64,000 nucleotides of DNA, from the NCBI GenBank assembly GCA_965222005.1, contig OZ244935.1:5890001-5954000 (forward strand), in the 5' to 3' direction. Of the stretch, positions 24,551 to 34,900 are shown in pieces (within the stretch, counting starts at the first letter, position 1; every line of letters starts with the position of its first letter). A model generated the notes under the pieces. That model made no database searches. It had not been told where the DNA came from and saw nothing but the letters and a program-made list of their open reading frames with translations. The position numbers and the translations under genes were made by a program. The DNA comes from CBDCTM01 sp965222005 (GTDB lineage Bacteria > Bacteroidota > Bacteroidia > Chitinophagales > Saprospiraceae).

Positions 24551-25138
24551 ATGCAAAAGTTGTTAGGGTGCTGTGTTGTGTGGTTACTCCTTTCAGCGTT
24601 TTTGGGGCATTCACCAGAGGTAGTCAGATACACTCTCAAAATGCCTTCAGAGATGATAATCAAAGGCACTTCCAATATTCATAATTGGGAATCCAGCGTG
24701 AGAAAGATCAATGGAACGGCCTTGTTTGAGTTTGACGAAACCGGATTGATTGAAATTAAGGAATGCGTGGCTACGATAAACACAAAATCCATTAAGAGTT
24801 CGAAAGGATCAATTATGGACAAAAAGACCTGGAGGGCACTGAAAGCCGATCAGTACTCCCGTATCGAATATACGTTTCGGAGGATGAATATGGTAAGCAA
24901 GTCAGTTGAAGGTTTCCAGGCGAGCGTGTCGGGCGATTTAATGTTGGCCGGAGTGACCCGTAGTGTCACCTTTGGTATAGAAGGTAAAGTATTGGCTAAT
25001 GGAGCGGTTGAAATATGGGGTAGCAAAGCTATAAGAATGACGGATTTTAATATTGACCCTCCAAGTGCTCTTATGGGGACATTAACGACCGGAGAAGTCG
25101 TGACGATAGAATTTCATCTGACGTTTGTTCCAAACTGA
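24551..25138 (+). CDS. YceI-like secreted protein, first copy
   Basis: The 195-residue product has a signal peptide (residues 1 to about 20, LLGCCVVWLLLSAFLG) and a YceI/lipocalin-like beta-barrel. Recognisable positions are IIKGTSNIHNWESSV at the first strand, KKTWRALKADQYSRIEYTFR, GDLMLAGVTRSVTFGIEG and MTDFNIDPPSALMGTL. YceI proteins bind long-chain isoprenoids such as polyprenyl quinones in a central tunnel. Here it is the first gene of a set with an outer-membrane barrel (25194) and a second YceI-like protein (26641), which suggests that the two periplasmic binders work with the barrel. A family B element sits directly upstream and may affect expression. Confidence 0.85.
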   Translation: MQKLLGCCVVWLLLSAFLGHSPEVVRYTLKMPSEMIIKGTSNIHNWESSVRKINGTALFEFDETGLIEIKECVATINTKSIKSSKGSIMDKKTWRALKADQYSRIEYTFRRMNMVSKSVEGFQASVSGDLMLAGVTRSVTFGIEGKVLANGAVEIWGSKAIRMTDFNIDPPSALMGTLTTGEVVTIEFHLTFVPN

Positions 25139-25193
25139 TTCGGGTACAACCAAATTGCTATAATTAAATCTGTATTTCTAAAATCAAACCATC

Positions 25194-26537
25194 ATGAAAA
25201 AATCACTTTCACTGGTAAAGGCACTCCTTTGCCCTCTTACAACAATTTTGATCTGTTCCGGCATTATGGCCCAACAGCCAACCATTCACAATTTTCGCCC
25301 TTATGACAAAAACGGTGTGAACGTCTTTGAAACACCAAAAGACCGGGAAGCCGAATTTGAAGGGTTGAAAGTACGTGTTGGAGGGAATTTCACCCAGCAG
25401 TTCCAGGCATTGGACCACGAAAATGCTCCATTTATAGATACCGCAGGTATGGTGCTCAATTCGCTTTACAATCTTAAGCCGGGCTTCAATCTGGCCACCG
25501 CCAACCTCAATATCGATGTGCAACTTGAACAAGGTATCTCACTCAATATGGTTACCTATTTGTCATCCAGACATCATCCGGAAGCGTGGGTAAAAAGTGG
25601 TTTCATACAATTTGATGCGCTGCCTTTTATCGAAAGCGAATCGGTCAGCAGCCTTATGGATAAACTCACTATCAAGGTCGGTCACATGGAGGTCAATTAC
25701 GGCGATGCACACTTCCGCCGTACCGATAATGGAAATGCTATTTACAACCCCTTTGTGGGCAACTTTATCATAGATGCGTTCAATACAGAAATTGGAGGTG
25801 AGGTGTATTACAAAGGCAGCAACATTATTGCCATGCTCGGTTTGACCGGCGGTGAGATCAATGGCAATATCTCTGATTTGGACCCCAACGATGCAGGGAA
25901 TTCAGAAACAGATGACAAATTGACTCGTAGCCCGTCCATTCTAGGTAAACTGGCCTACGACAGCCAAATTAATGAAGACATGCGGCTGCGCATTAGCGGC
26001 TCCACTTATTACACTGCCAGCTCCGCCGTAAATCACATCCTCGACGGCGACCGGGGAGGTTCGCGTTATTATCTGGTAATGGTAGCTCCCGGGGTTCGTG
26101 CCGGTGATCGGGGCGTATTTCCTTCAGGGCGTTACAACCCATCCTTCAGCGATGAGGTGACACTCTTTATGGGCAATATTTTCCTCAAATACCAGGGATT
26201 GGAATTATTTGCTCTTGCAGAGTTTGGAAAAGGAAAGAATTCTTCAGAATTAGATTCAAGAAACTTTACACAATTTGGTGCTGACTTGCTGTATCGTATC
26301 GGTGCTAATGAGAATGCTTTTATCGGAGGCCGTTACAATACTGTGAAAGCCGATGACATCAGTGGTAGTGAAGTGACTATCAACCGGTTTCAATTAGGGG
26401 CAGGTTGGTTTATTACCAAAAACATATTGGCAAAGGTGGAGTATGTCAATCAGGAATATAAAGACTTTCCGGCAATCAGTATGCTAGCAGAAGGCAAATT
26501 CAATGGGGTGATGTTTGAAGCATCCGTTGGGTTTTGA
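25194..26537 (+). CDS. Outer-membrane beta-barrel (porin-like) protein
   Basis: The 447-residue product has a signal peptide (about residues 1-26, ending in IMAQQ). Alternating amphipathic strands then run to a C-terminal aromatic (KFNGVMFEASVGF), the typical end of an outer-membrane barrel. Features include GLKVRVGGNFTQQFQAL at the N-terminus, MEVNYGDAHFRRTDNGNAIYNP in the middle (a loop with many polar residues) and repeating turns such as GGRYNTVKADD. The arrangement resembles phosphate-selective porin-like proteins, but the substrate cannot be told. It is preceded by one YceI-like gene 55 bases upstream and followed, after a terminator-like hairpin, by another. No Cys lipobox or sorting domain is present. 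Confidence 0.75.
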   Translation: MKKSLSLVKALLCPLTTILICSGIMAQQPTIHNFRPYDKNGVNVFETPKDREAEFEGLKVRVGGNFTQQFQALDHENAPFIDTAGMVLNSLYNLKPGFNLATANLNIDVQLEQGISLNMVTYLSSRHHPEAWVKSGFIQFDALPFIESESVSSLMDKLTIKVGHMEVNYGDAHFRRTDNGNAIYNPFVGNFIIDAFNTEIGGEVYYKGSNIIAMLGLTGGEINGNISDLDPNDAGNSETDDKLTRSPSILGKLAYDSQINEDMRLRISGSTYYTASSAVNHILDGDRGGSRYYLVMVAPGVRAGDRGVFPSGRYNPSFSDEVTLFMGNIFLKYQGLELFALAEFGKGKNSSELDSRNFTQFGADLLYRIGANENAFIGGRYNTVKADDISGSEVTINRFQLGAGWFITKNILAKVEYVNQEYKDFPAISMLAEGKFNGVMFEASVGF

Positions 26538-26573
26538 GATAAGCGAGCTAATCATAGCCCGGCTAATCTGATC

Positions 26574-26611
26574 AAACAGGCTGTCCGCCGAAACTGCCGG
26601 ATGGCCTGTTT
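26574..26611 (+). terminator. Intrinsic terminator after the barrel gene
   Basis: AAACAGGC-TG-TCCG pairs with CGGA-TG-GCCTGTTT around a 10-base loop, and the 3' arm runs straight into TTTTTATTT. This is a good Rho-independent terminator. It separates the barrel gene from the second YceI-like gene 30 bases further on, so that gene may need its own promoter or read-through. Confidence 0.75.
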
Positions 26612-26640
26612 TTATTTAAACTTCAGCGCAAAAAAATATA

Positions 26641-27267
26641 GTGAATCGCTTATTGTTTTTATTGCTAATCACTTTCCTGGCATCTGCTCATGATCAAGCA
26701 GTGCACAATTACAAATCTTTGCAATATCACATCACTCCTTCGAGTGTGTTGGAAATTAACGGCACAACCAACATCCATTCCTTTTGCTGTATCTCGGAGG
26801 AGAAATTTGAAAAAAAGATATTGAGATACCAGACGGATGATACAGCACTACAGATTTTTTTTGATCAAACTATCCTTCCTATTAGTATATATCAACTTGA
26901 TTGCGGCGGTAAAGCCATCAATAAAGATTTGTGCAAAACGCTGCATGCCGATGAATATCCCAACATAGAAATTGAGCTGACAGAAGCTAGTAGCCAGGAT
27001 TGCGTAAGCATTGAAAATTGTGATCGTTGGGCTTCTTTTATAACTACTACCTACATTACAATTGCCTGCGCTACAAAAAAGGTTCACATTCCCGTAGAGC
27101 TTACTAAGCTCGATGACCAGATGTATCGGATCAAAGGTGGCGTAGTAATAAATCTGAGGCAGTTTGGCATTGAACCGCCCAGCACGCTGCTGGGGATGAT
27201 AAAAGTGAAAGAACAGCTTGATATCTATTTTGACCTACATGTAGCTTTGCAACAGCGGGGTGATTAA
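26641..27267 (+). CDS. YceI-like secreted protein, second copy
   Basis: The frame starts with GTG at 26641, which begins a good signal peptide (MNRLLFLLLITFLASAHDQA); no nearby ATG would do so. The 208-residue product again has the YceI pattern: LEINGTTNIHSFCCIS, LCKTLHADEYPNIEIELTEA, TYITIACATKKVHIPVEL and INLRQFGIEPPSTLLGMI. Similarity to the first YceI-like protein is low, and several extra Cys residues are present, so the two are old paralogues rather than a recent duplication. It probably binds a hydrophobic ligand in the periplasm. It lies between a terminator and the tonB-like gene on the same strand. Confidence 0.8.
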   Translation: MNRLLFLLLITFLASAHDQAVHNYKSLQYHITPSSVLEINGTTNIHSFCCISEEKFEKKILRYQTDDTALQIFFDQTILPISIYQLDCGGKAINKDLCKTLHADEYPNIEIELTEASSQDCVSIENCDRWASFITTTYITIACATKKVHIPVELTKLDDQMYRIKGGVVINLRQFGIEPPSTLLGMIKVKEQLDIYFDLHVALQQRGD

Positions 27268-27357
27268 AATCATTGATCTGAATGATAGCGGTCAGGGTTT
27301 GTTATGATGTATTTTTCTAAAATTTGAAGAGAACCGAACAATATATCGTGAACAAAC

Positions 27358-28302
27358 ATGCTCACCATGAAAACAGATCTCACCTTCACCCTCCAGCAAG
27401 TTTGCCTACTTAGCGCGTTGATCGTATTGGCAATTGTAGCCATTATTTTCATTGGCCGATACCTGATGAAACGACGTGCTTCCGAAAACCTGACAAACAA
27501 ATACCTGAATAAAGCCTGGCCATCGCCCTTGCAGGGCCGAAACAAATATCCCGATGTAGATGTATTCCAATACAGCAATCAATTCCTCTTGCTGGGCACC
27601 GTTTTCACCTTAGCGCTGGTCACCTTTGCCTTTAGCTCGACCTCTTTCGAAAAGGAAGTGATCATACCTGAAGATGCACTCGCCATGGAAGAAGACATTG
27701 AAATAGAACCGCCACGCAGTGCAGAACCGCCACCACCACCGCCACCGCCGCCGCCGCCTGTGATTACCGAAGTACCGAATGAGGAGTTTGAAGAAGAAGA
27801 CGACCTTGAATTTATCGACCAGAGCGTGGAGGAAGATACAGAAATAGAAGCTGCCCCCGTAGTGGAAAAAAACTCAGAAGCAGCACCTCCCCCGCCACCC
27901 CCGCCACCCCCGCCGCCGCCAGAGCCTGATGTAAAAGAAATATTTCAGGTGGTGGAAGAAATGCCTCGCTTTCCGGGTTGTGAAGACAAACCGACTCGCG
28001 ATGAGAAAGTAAATTGTGCGAGCAGGAAAATGCTCGAGTTTTTGTACGAAAACCTCCAATACCCACCCATCGCAAGAGAGAATGGCATAGAGGGCACAGT
28101 GGTGGTGCGTTTTGTAGTGGATAAAGACGGCAAAGTGTCGGATCCAGAGGTGTTGAGAGATATCGGGGCACAGTGTGGCGAAGAGGCCCTCCGCGTGGTC
28201 AAACTGATGAACGAAAAAGGCAAGCGGTGGATTCCGGGTAAGCAACGCGGGGTGCCTGTAAACGTTTATTTCAACCTGCCGGTAAAGTTCAAGCTTTTGT
28301 AA
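27358..28302 (+). CDS. tonB: TonB family energy transducer
   Basis: The 314-residue protein has a first hydrophobic segment (residues about 15-37, VCLLSALIVLAIVAIIFIG) and a second (FLLLGTVFTLALVTFAF, about 75-92). Two polyproline runs separated by acidic stretches follow (residues about 122-132 and 178-189), spanning the periplasm. The TonB C-terminal domain is residues about 215-314, with MPRFPGCEDK, YPPIARENGIEGTVVVRFVV and VNVYFNLPVKFKL. It transmits proton-motive force to outer-membrane receptors. The presence of two helices rather than one is common in Bacteroidota TonB-like proteins. ATGs at 27358 and 27367 are both possible starts. No ExbB, ExbD or receptor gene is adjacent; a good terminator follows at 28329. 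Confidence 0.85.
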   Translation: MLTMKTDLTFTLQQVCLLSALIVLAIVAIIFIGRYLMKRRASENLTNKYLNKAWPSPLQGRNKYPDVDVFQYSNQFLLLGTVFTLALVTFAFSSTSFEKEVIIPEDALAMEEDIEIEPPRSAEPPPPPPPPPPPVITEVPNEEFEEEDDLEFIDQSVEEDTEIEAAPVVEKNSEAAPPPPPPPPPPPPEPDVKEIFQVVEEMPRFPGCEDKPTRDEKVNCASRKMLEFLYENLQYPPIARENGIEGTVVVRFVVDKDGKVSDPEVLRDIGAQCGEEALRVVKLMNEKGKRWIPGKQRGVPVNVYFNLPVKFKLL

Positions 28303-28328
28303 ATAATCCTTTGAATCACTGACTTTCC

Positions 28329-28358
28329 AAAGCAGCCTTATCCTGGTAGCGCTGCTTT
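28329..28358 (+). terminator. Intrinsic terminator after the tonB-like gene
   Basis: AAAGCAGC (28329-28336) pairs with GCTGCTTT (28351-28358) around a 14-base loop, and the 3' arm ends in a T-run (TTTTTAAT). It lies 26 bases past the tonB-like stop and fits a Rho-independent terminator. Confidence 0.75.
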
Positions 28359-28381
28359 TTAATCCGGAGTCGGGAGATTTA

Positions 28382-28443
28382 GAACATATTTGGATTTTAC
28401 CCTTCGGGCCGCGTTCGCTCCAAAAGCAAATTCCAACACGCTC
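28382..28443. mobile_element. Short derivative of a family A element
   Basis: This 62-base piece begins GAACATATTTGGATTTTACC and ends AAATTCCAACACGCTC. TTA direct repeats flank it at 28379-28381 and 28444-28446. It keeps both terminal repeats and the CCCTTCGG segment of family A but no core. A full family A element lies 200 bases downstream. The rest of this 690-base gap holds no supported gene. Confidence 0.6.
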
Positions 28444-28643
28444 TTATTTTATTATACAACAATAACAACACGAAAACAAGATGCGATCTTTAACCTCTCC
28501 TTAACGCCTTACAGAGCTTAGCCTGCATAAGCCACCTATGTATCCCACCGGTCTCTCTTAAGGCTGGAAAACAGTATCGTATTAATGCTTTTGGTTATTC
28601 ATTCTCAAAGGGTAGCTATTCCAAATCAAAGGGCGGAGTGTAA

Positions 28644-28803
28644 GAGCGTGTTTGGAAATTGCTTTTGGAAGCAGTAGTAGTAAAATTTAATTTTGGGCGA
28701 AGCCTTTTTTTGAGGCATAGCCCACGCTATGGCGATGAAAAATAATGAAGTACAGAATTAAATTTTGCACTAATGCACCGAAGGGTGAATTCCAAACACG
28801 TTC
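28644..28803. mobile_element. Family A non-autonomous element (MITE), copy 2
   Basis: The copy is 160 bp long, nearly identical to that at 14013, with TAA repeats at 28641-28643 and 28804-28806. Differences are few; the hairpin loop between CATAG and CTATG reads CCCACG instead of TCAACG, and both stem arms are unchanged. It lies 190 bases upstream of the giant surface-protein gene. Confidence 0.88.
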
Positions 28804-28993
28804 TAAATATTTGGCCTGGCTTTCGCATTAAAAAGAGTACACCTAAAAGAACATCCCGACTAAAACAACCGGCTATCAAGGGGCTGGCACTGATCTTGTT
28901 ATAGTATATTATTTATATATATGTAACATATTAATTCTTATATCTGTACAGCAAAATTGCCCCAAATCTGAAACAATAAATATTGAAACTATT

Positions 28994-31900
28994 TTGCAAA
29001 CACCAATCACTCACAACATACTGTTTTCATCTCATAGGGCCAAATTTATCTTTGCATCAGCAATAGTAAATATACTGTTTTTGATCCAGATATCTGCTCA
29101 AAATATCCAAAATGGCTGTGCTGCGGGAAATTTTGGCATTGATGCAGATATTAATGCCAATGGCTCACAATTTGGTGGAGCCGCTGGAACAATCCACACG
29201 AACGACTGGTTTTCGAACCAATCACTATATGTCGGGACGGGACGATCTGTTATAGATACCACAGGCGCCTATATTTTAAGACAACGACTGTCAAGTAACG
29301 AAAACTTTAGCTTTTCCCGTAGGATGGCCGTTCCTTTAAATTCCGTCATTTCCGACAATCGCTGGTTGGATGCTGTTTATGTAAGGGACCAATTTAGCAC
29401 AAGTGGTACCCGGGATTCCACCACTTTTTTGGGAAGCAATAAAAATGGAGATGATCCCAACAATTGGTCGGCAGGCGTAAGCGGTGTTCCCGATAAAGCT
29501 GATCTGGTGGATTGCTATGCATTTATCCAACGCACAGGCATCCAATTGCAGGACCCGCTATGGCTCAATATTGGTTTTTCGAGAGTAGGGAATTCCGGAA
29601 ACAGCAATTTTGAAGCAGAAATTTATATCAATGAACTCATCTTTACCCAGGGTATCGGATTTAGTACAGCAGGACCACATGGCGGACATACCGCCTGGCA
29701 ATTCAATCCTGATGGGACCATACAGTCAGTAGGAGATTTGGCAATCTCAGTAACCTATGGAAATGATATTCCTACTATTGAGGTCAGGGTATGGGTGTCC
29801 AGATCTGATTTTCAAAATCTGACGCCAAAAGGTTTTTCCTTTGGTGCCAAATTTGACGGCAATACGTATGGCTATGCCGACATCGTGCTGCTGAGTGATC
29901 AGATGGGATGTGGGTTGAGCAATAGTAACCAAACACCTGGACCTCCCTGGGGGACAGTCAATAGCAGTAAAAATTATTCACTTGCCTATGATCAGATACA
30001 ATTCTTAGAATTAGGACTTAACCTCACCGCTTTGGGCATCGACCCTTTTATTTTTGATAATACGGATTGTGAAACTCCGCCTTACTCTATCCTCTTTAAA
30101 TCGCGTTCTTCGGGTTCTTTTTCTTCTTCGTTGGAAGACTTTATCGGCCCATTCTCCTTTGGATATCTTCCACCCGTAGTTGTAGAAGCTCTTGGCGACA
30201 CCATCACCTGTGACAATCCAACACCTACCTTGCGGGCATCTAATCCTTCCAGCTCGGGTAATTATCAATGGAGTACCATTGATGGCAATATCATCAGCAA
30301 TCCCGACTCAAGCGAAATACGCATTGACCAGCCTGGTACATACATACTGTTTGGAGCACCGGTCGGAGGATGTGAAGGGCTACTCGATACCATCTACGTA
30401 CCTATTGATACACTTTCTCCTTCTGTAAATACAACAGGCAACATCATTTGGGATTGCTCAACGCCCGTTCAACTTACCGGAGGAGAGGACAATCAACGCT
30501 ATGCCTGGAGTGGTCCTTCGGGTTTTAGCTCTACCGATCAGCATCCATGGGTATCTCTTCCCGGCGATTACAAATTAACCGTCACTAATAGCATCAATGG
30601 TTGCTTGTCCGACACCACATCTGCCAATTCAATCGCTACAGTACTAGCTGAGCCCTGCGAAACCGACGATGTTGCTACTGTATTTGAAGACAGCCTTGTG
30701 AATATTGAAGTGCTGGCCAATGACAATGACCCTGACAACAACATTGATACCAGCTCTCTGTCGATCATTAGCGGTCCTGCCAATGGTGCCGTCACTATCC
30801 TCAATGGTGTGGTCACTTATATACCGAATCCCGATTATAATGGCAGCGATACTTTTGATTACCTTATTTGTGACAAAGACAATCTTTGCGATACGGCCAG
30901 CGTATTCATTACCGTTTTGCCAGTATGTGATTTGCTAAACAGCGGGTTGATTATTGCATGTGATGACAATAATACCGGGCTACCGGATGACGATCTTTTC
31001 ACCTTCACCCTACAACCTGTCGGCAATGACCTTTCGACAAGCTATTCTGTTAGCGGGGATGTCAGCTTCGGCAATATCCCGTATGCAAGCCCTTCTCCTG
31101 ATTTAGGGCCATTCTCTATTGCAAATGGCCCGTTCACTATAACCATTACGGATGACAATTCAGGCAATTGCCAGCTAGCTGATATCGACATAGTTCCACC
31201 TGCTCCTTGTTCAGTATGTGATATTTTAATCGATACAGTTATCTTCTCTGATCTTAGCGCCTGTCAGGTATTCAATGGCTCCATTTCAATTACTGCTTCC
31301 AGCAGCTATCCTCTGGAATACAGTATTGATGGAGGCCAGAGTTGGAGCACCAACTCGATGTTCAATAATTTAGGGCCACTTAGCTATCTGGTGATGGTAA
31401 GAAATCAGGACGGAAGCTGCGAAACAGCTTACAATATTAATCCGATCAACTTGACAGAACCAGGTGGGCCGGTCATCAACAATACAACTCAAAATCATCC
31501 CACTTGCCCAGCTGGAACTGCAAACGGGTCGATCGTCATACATGCTACCGTAGCGGGAGATTCTTTAGCTTATAGTATCGACAATGGGTTATCATTTCAG
31601 CCTGACTCAACATTCACCGGTTTGGCTGCAGGCCTATACTATGTGCTGGTGAAAAATGTTACCGGCGGTTGTACATCAGTATATGAAAACAATTCAGTTG
31701 AACTGTTAGCACCTGATTGTCCTGAAATTTGTAACGATGGAATTGACAATGACGGAGATGGCCTGACTGATTGCGAGGATACAGATTGCAACCCAAATGT
31801 TTCGATTGATATTGTTAGCAATTTCAACGGCTATGCTATTAGTTGTTATGGCCAGGCCGATGGAGAAGCCGAAGCAATTCCCAAAGGAGGCACCTCCCCT

Positions 31901-34900
31901 TTTACTTACACTTGGAACGATCCGGCCAGTCAAAATACTGCCATCGCTACCGGACTTAGTGCCGACACTTTCACGGTAATTGTTACCGACATCTATGGCT
32001 GTTTAGATACAGCAGGTATCAGACTCAGCGAACCTCCAGCAATTACTGACTCTATAAGTCTGAGTGATTTTAATGGTTATAATGTGAGTTGCTTTGGAAG
32101 CAGCAATGGCGTTGCTAGTGTATTTCCGCAAGGTGGTATTCCTCCGTACGCTTATGCATGGAACGATCCGGCCAATCAAACTACCGCAACTGCTACCAAT
32201 TTGACGGCAGCTAATTATACGGTAACTATAACCGATGCCAATGCTTGCAGTCTGACAGAAGCTATTTCCTTAACACAGCCTCCATTGCCTTTGATAATAA
32301 CCAACAGTTCGGATACACTCCTTTGCTTTGGAGAAACAGATGGATTTATTGATTTATCGGTTAATGGAGGTACACCTGGTTATGCCTTTATTTGGAATCA
32401 GGGAGCAAGCAGTGAATATCTGACAAACTTGGCTAGTGGCACATACATTGTGACTGTGACAGACGCCAATAATTGTACCGCTGTTGATTCCGTTCAAATC
32501 GTCGAGCAATCTCTGATAGACATTTCTGTAAACTCCTCAGGAATTAGCAGTTGTGGAGGAGCCGATGGGGTAATAACTATTACAGCTAATGGTGGTACTG
32601 GCAGCTTTGAATACAGCATTGATAGTATCAACTGGCAAGCAAGTAATACTTTTAATAATTTAAGTGCAAGCAATTACAATGTGTATGTAAAAAATAGCGA
32701 CGGTAGCTGTATTACTGCTTACATTGACAATGCAGTTACCTTAAATGAGCCTCCGCTACCACAGCTAAACACTACCACAACAGATTTAACTTGCTTTGAC
32801 GCAAATGATGGTGAAGCAACTATTACCCCAATTTCAGGCGCAGCTCCTTTTGATTATGCATGGCCTGGAGGCCAAACCAGCAACAGCCTTTCTGGTCTAA
32901 GTGGTGGACTATATCTCGTCACCGTAACAGACGCAAATAGTTGTTCGATTGTAGATAGTATAATCATTCAAGAACCGGATTCCATAAGCTTTGCATTGCA
33001 TCCAGTTAATCCGACTTTTTGTTCGACAGATGACGGCCTTATTGCAGTATTGGCTTCTGGAGGGGCGGAGATTTTTGAATACAGTCTCGACAATACAAAT
33101 TGGCAGACCAGCAATACATTTAAATTTTTGAGTATTGGCACTTATCGTGTATTTGTAAGAAATATTGACGGTAGCTGCCCTGCCATTCCTCAATCGATAA
33201 GTTTAACAGCACAAACAGAGCCTTCATGTCCTATAGATATACCGAACCCAAGGCCAATTGAAACTCAAGTGCAAACAGCAACCGCCGTTATCAACAACAG
33301 CAACTGTGGAGATGGTTTTGATTGGACTATGCTAAACAACATCAACACTTCGGATGATAATTATACCGTAGTGGATCTTCCAAAAAAACGGACTTCTTCT
33401 TGTTTGAATTTTTCAGGTTTCAATTTTAACATCCCTATAGGTGCAACCATTACAGGTATCACTCTAAAAGTAGAAGGCCACTATGAAGGTACTATGCAGG
33501 TATATGACCTTAGCGTTCGCCTTCTCGACAATACCGGAAATGTCATCGGGGAGAATAAAGGGAACCATATCTGGAATTTTCAAACAGATGAGAACTGGAT
33601 ATATGGAGGCATTAACGAATTGTGGGAAGTTGACTGGTCAACTATTGACGTCAACAACACCACCTTTGGGGTTTCTATTCAGGTCCAGGCCAGCAATGGA
33701 TCGGGATCGCCAGCTACCAATCGGGGTATGGCCTTTATCGATTATGTGGACATGGAAGTGCATTACCGCCCCATATTCCAGATTTGCCAGGCTGAGCCTG
33801 CTCAACTATTTTATGCAAGTCCGGTAAATGATTCCACAACTTACAATTGGACGATACCGGTCGGGGCACTAATCGAATCGGGGCAAGGCAATGATAGCAT
33901 TTACGTGAATTTCAATGGCATAGCAAACGGATTTTACGATGTTTGTGTGGAAGCACACACACAGCAAGACCAATGTTTTGCTTCAGACCAATGTTGTTTT
34001 TCATTTGAGGTTATCAGCTGCCCCGAAATTTGTGACAATGGCATTGATGATGACGGCGATGGCTTGACAGATTGTGAAGATGATGATTGCAGCCCACAGA
34101 TCGACAGCCTTTTGGTAAGCCCCATCACCAATTGTATGCTCGACAATGGAGCGCTCCAGATATTTGCCTCCAACCAAAACCTGGAATATAGCATTGACAG
34201 AGGAAACACCTGGCAAGATTCCTCCTGGTTCGACTCTCTGCCTCCGGGCAGCTATACTATCCTGATCAATGATACGACCAGCCAGTGTATAACGAGCTAT
34301 GCGGCCAATCCCGTCGTACTAAAGCGCCCCCTGCCTCCTGGTATCGACGACTTACTTATTGAGGCACCTTCCGAGTGCAGATACCAGGACGGGAGCATCA
34401 CCATCATTTCTGCTGACAATGGCAATCCGGCCTTACTTTACACCATCGACGGAGGCAACACTTGGCAGCCAGAAAACCTTTTTAGCAATCTTGGCGCCGG
34501 CCTATATGCTATTAATATAGCTAATTCAGAGCTGCCAAATTGCATTGACTCTACGCAAGCAGTGCTCACCGAGCCCGGCAATTGTGTGGATACAATCTAT
34601 CTGACTACAGATATTAATACGCCTATCGATACCTGCCTCAATGACTTCATTGATCTCCAGGGATCATTTATTTCTATCGAGCTGTGCAGCAGCCCTGATA
34701 GTTTGCTTTTCTTTTTCGATGACTCTATTCCTTGTATATCAATAGAAACCCTAAATGGGTTTATTGGCACCCAGGAGGATTGCATTGTGGTGTGTGACAG
34801 CAATTTCTGCGATACAGTAATCGTAATTACTACTATCCTTCCTTTAAGTACTCCTCCGATCGCTGTACCGGAATGCATGAGTACTCCTCTCAATGCTCAG

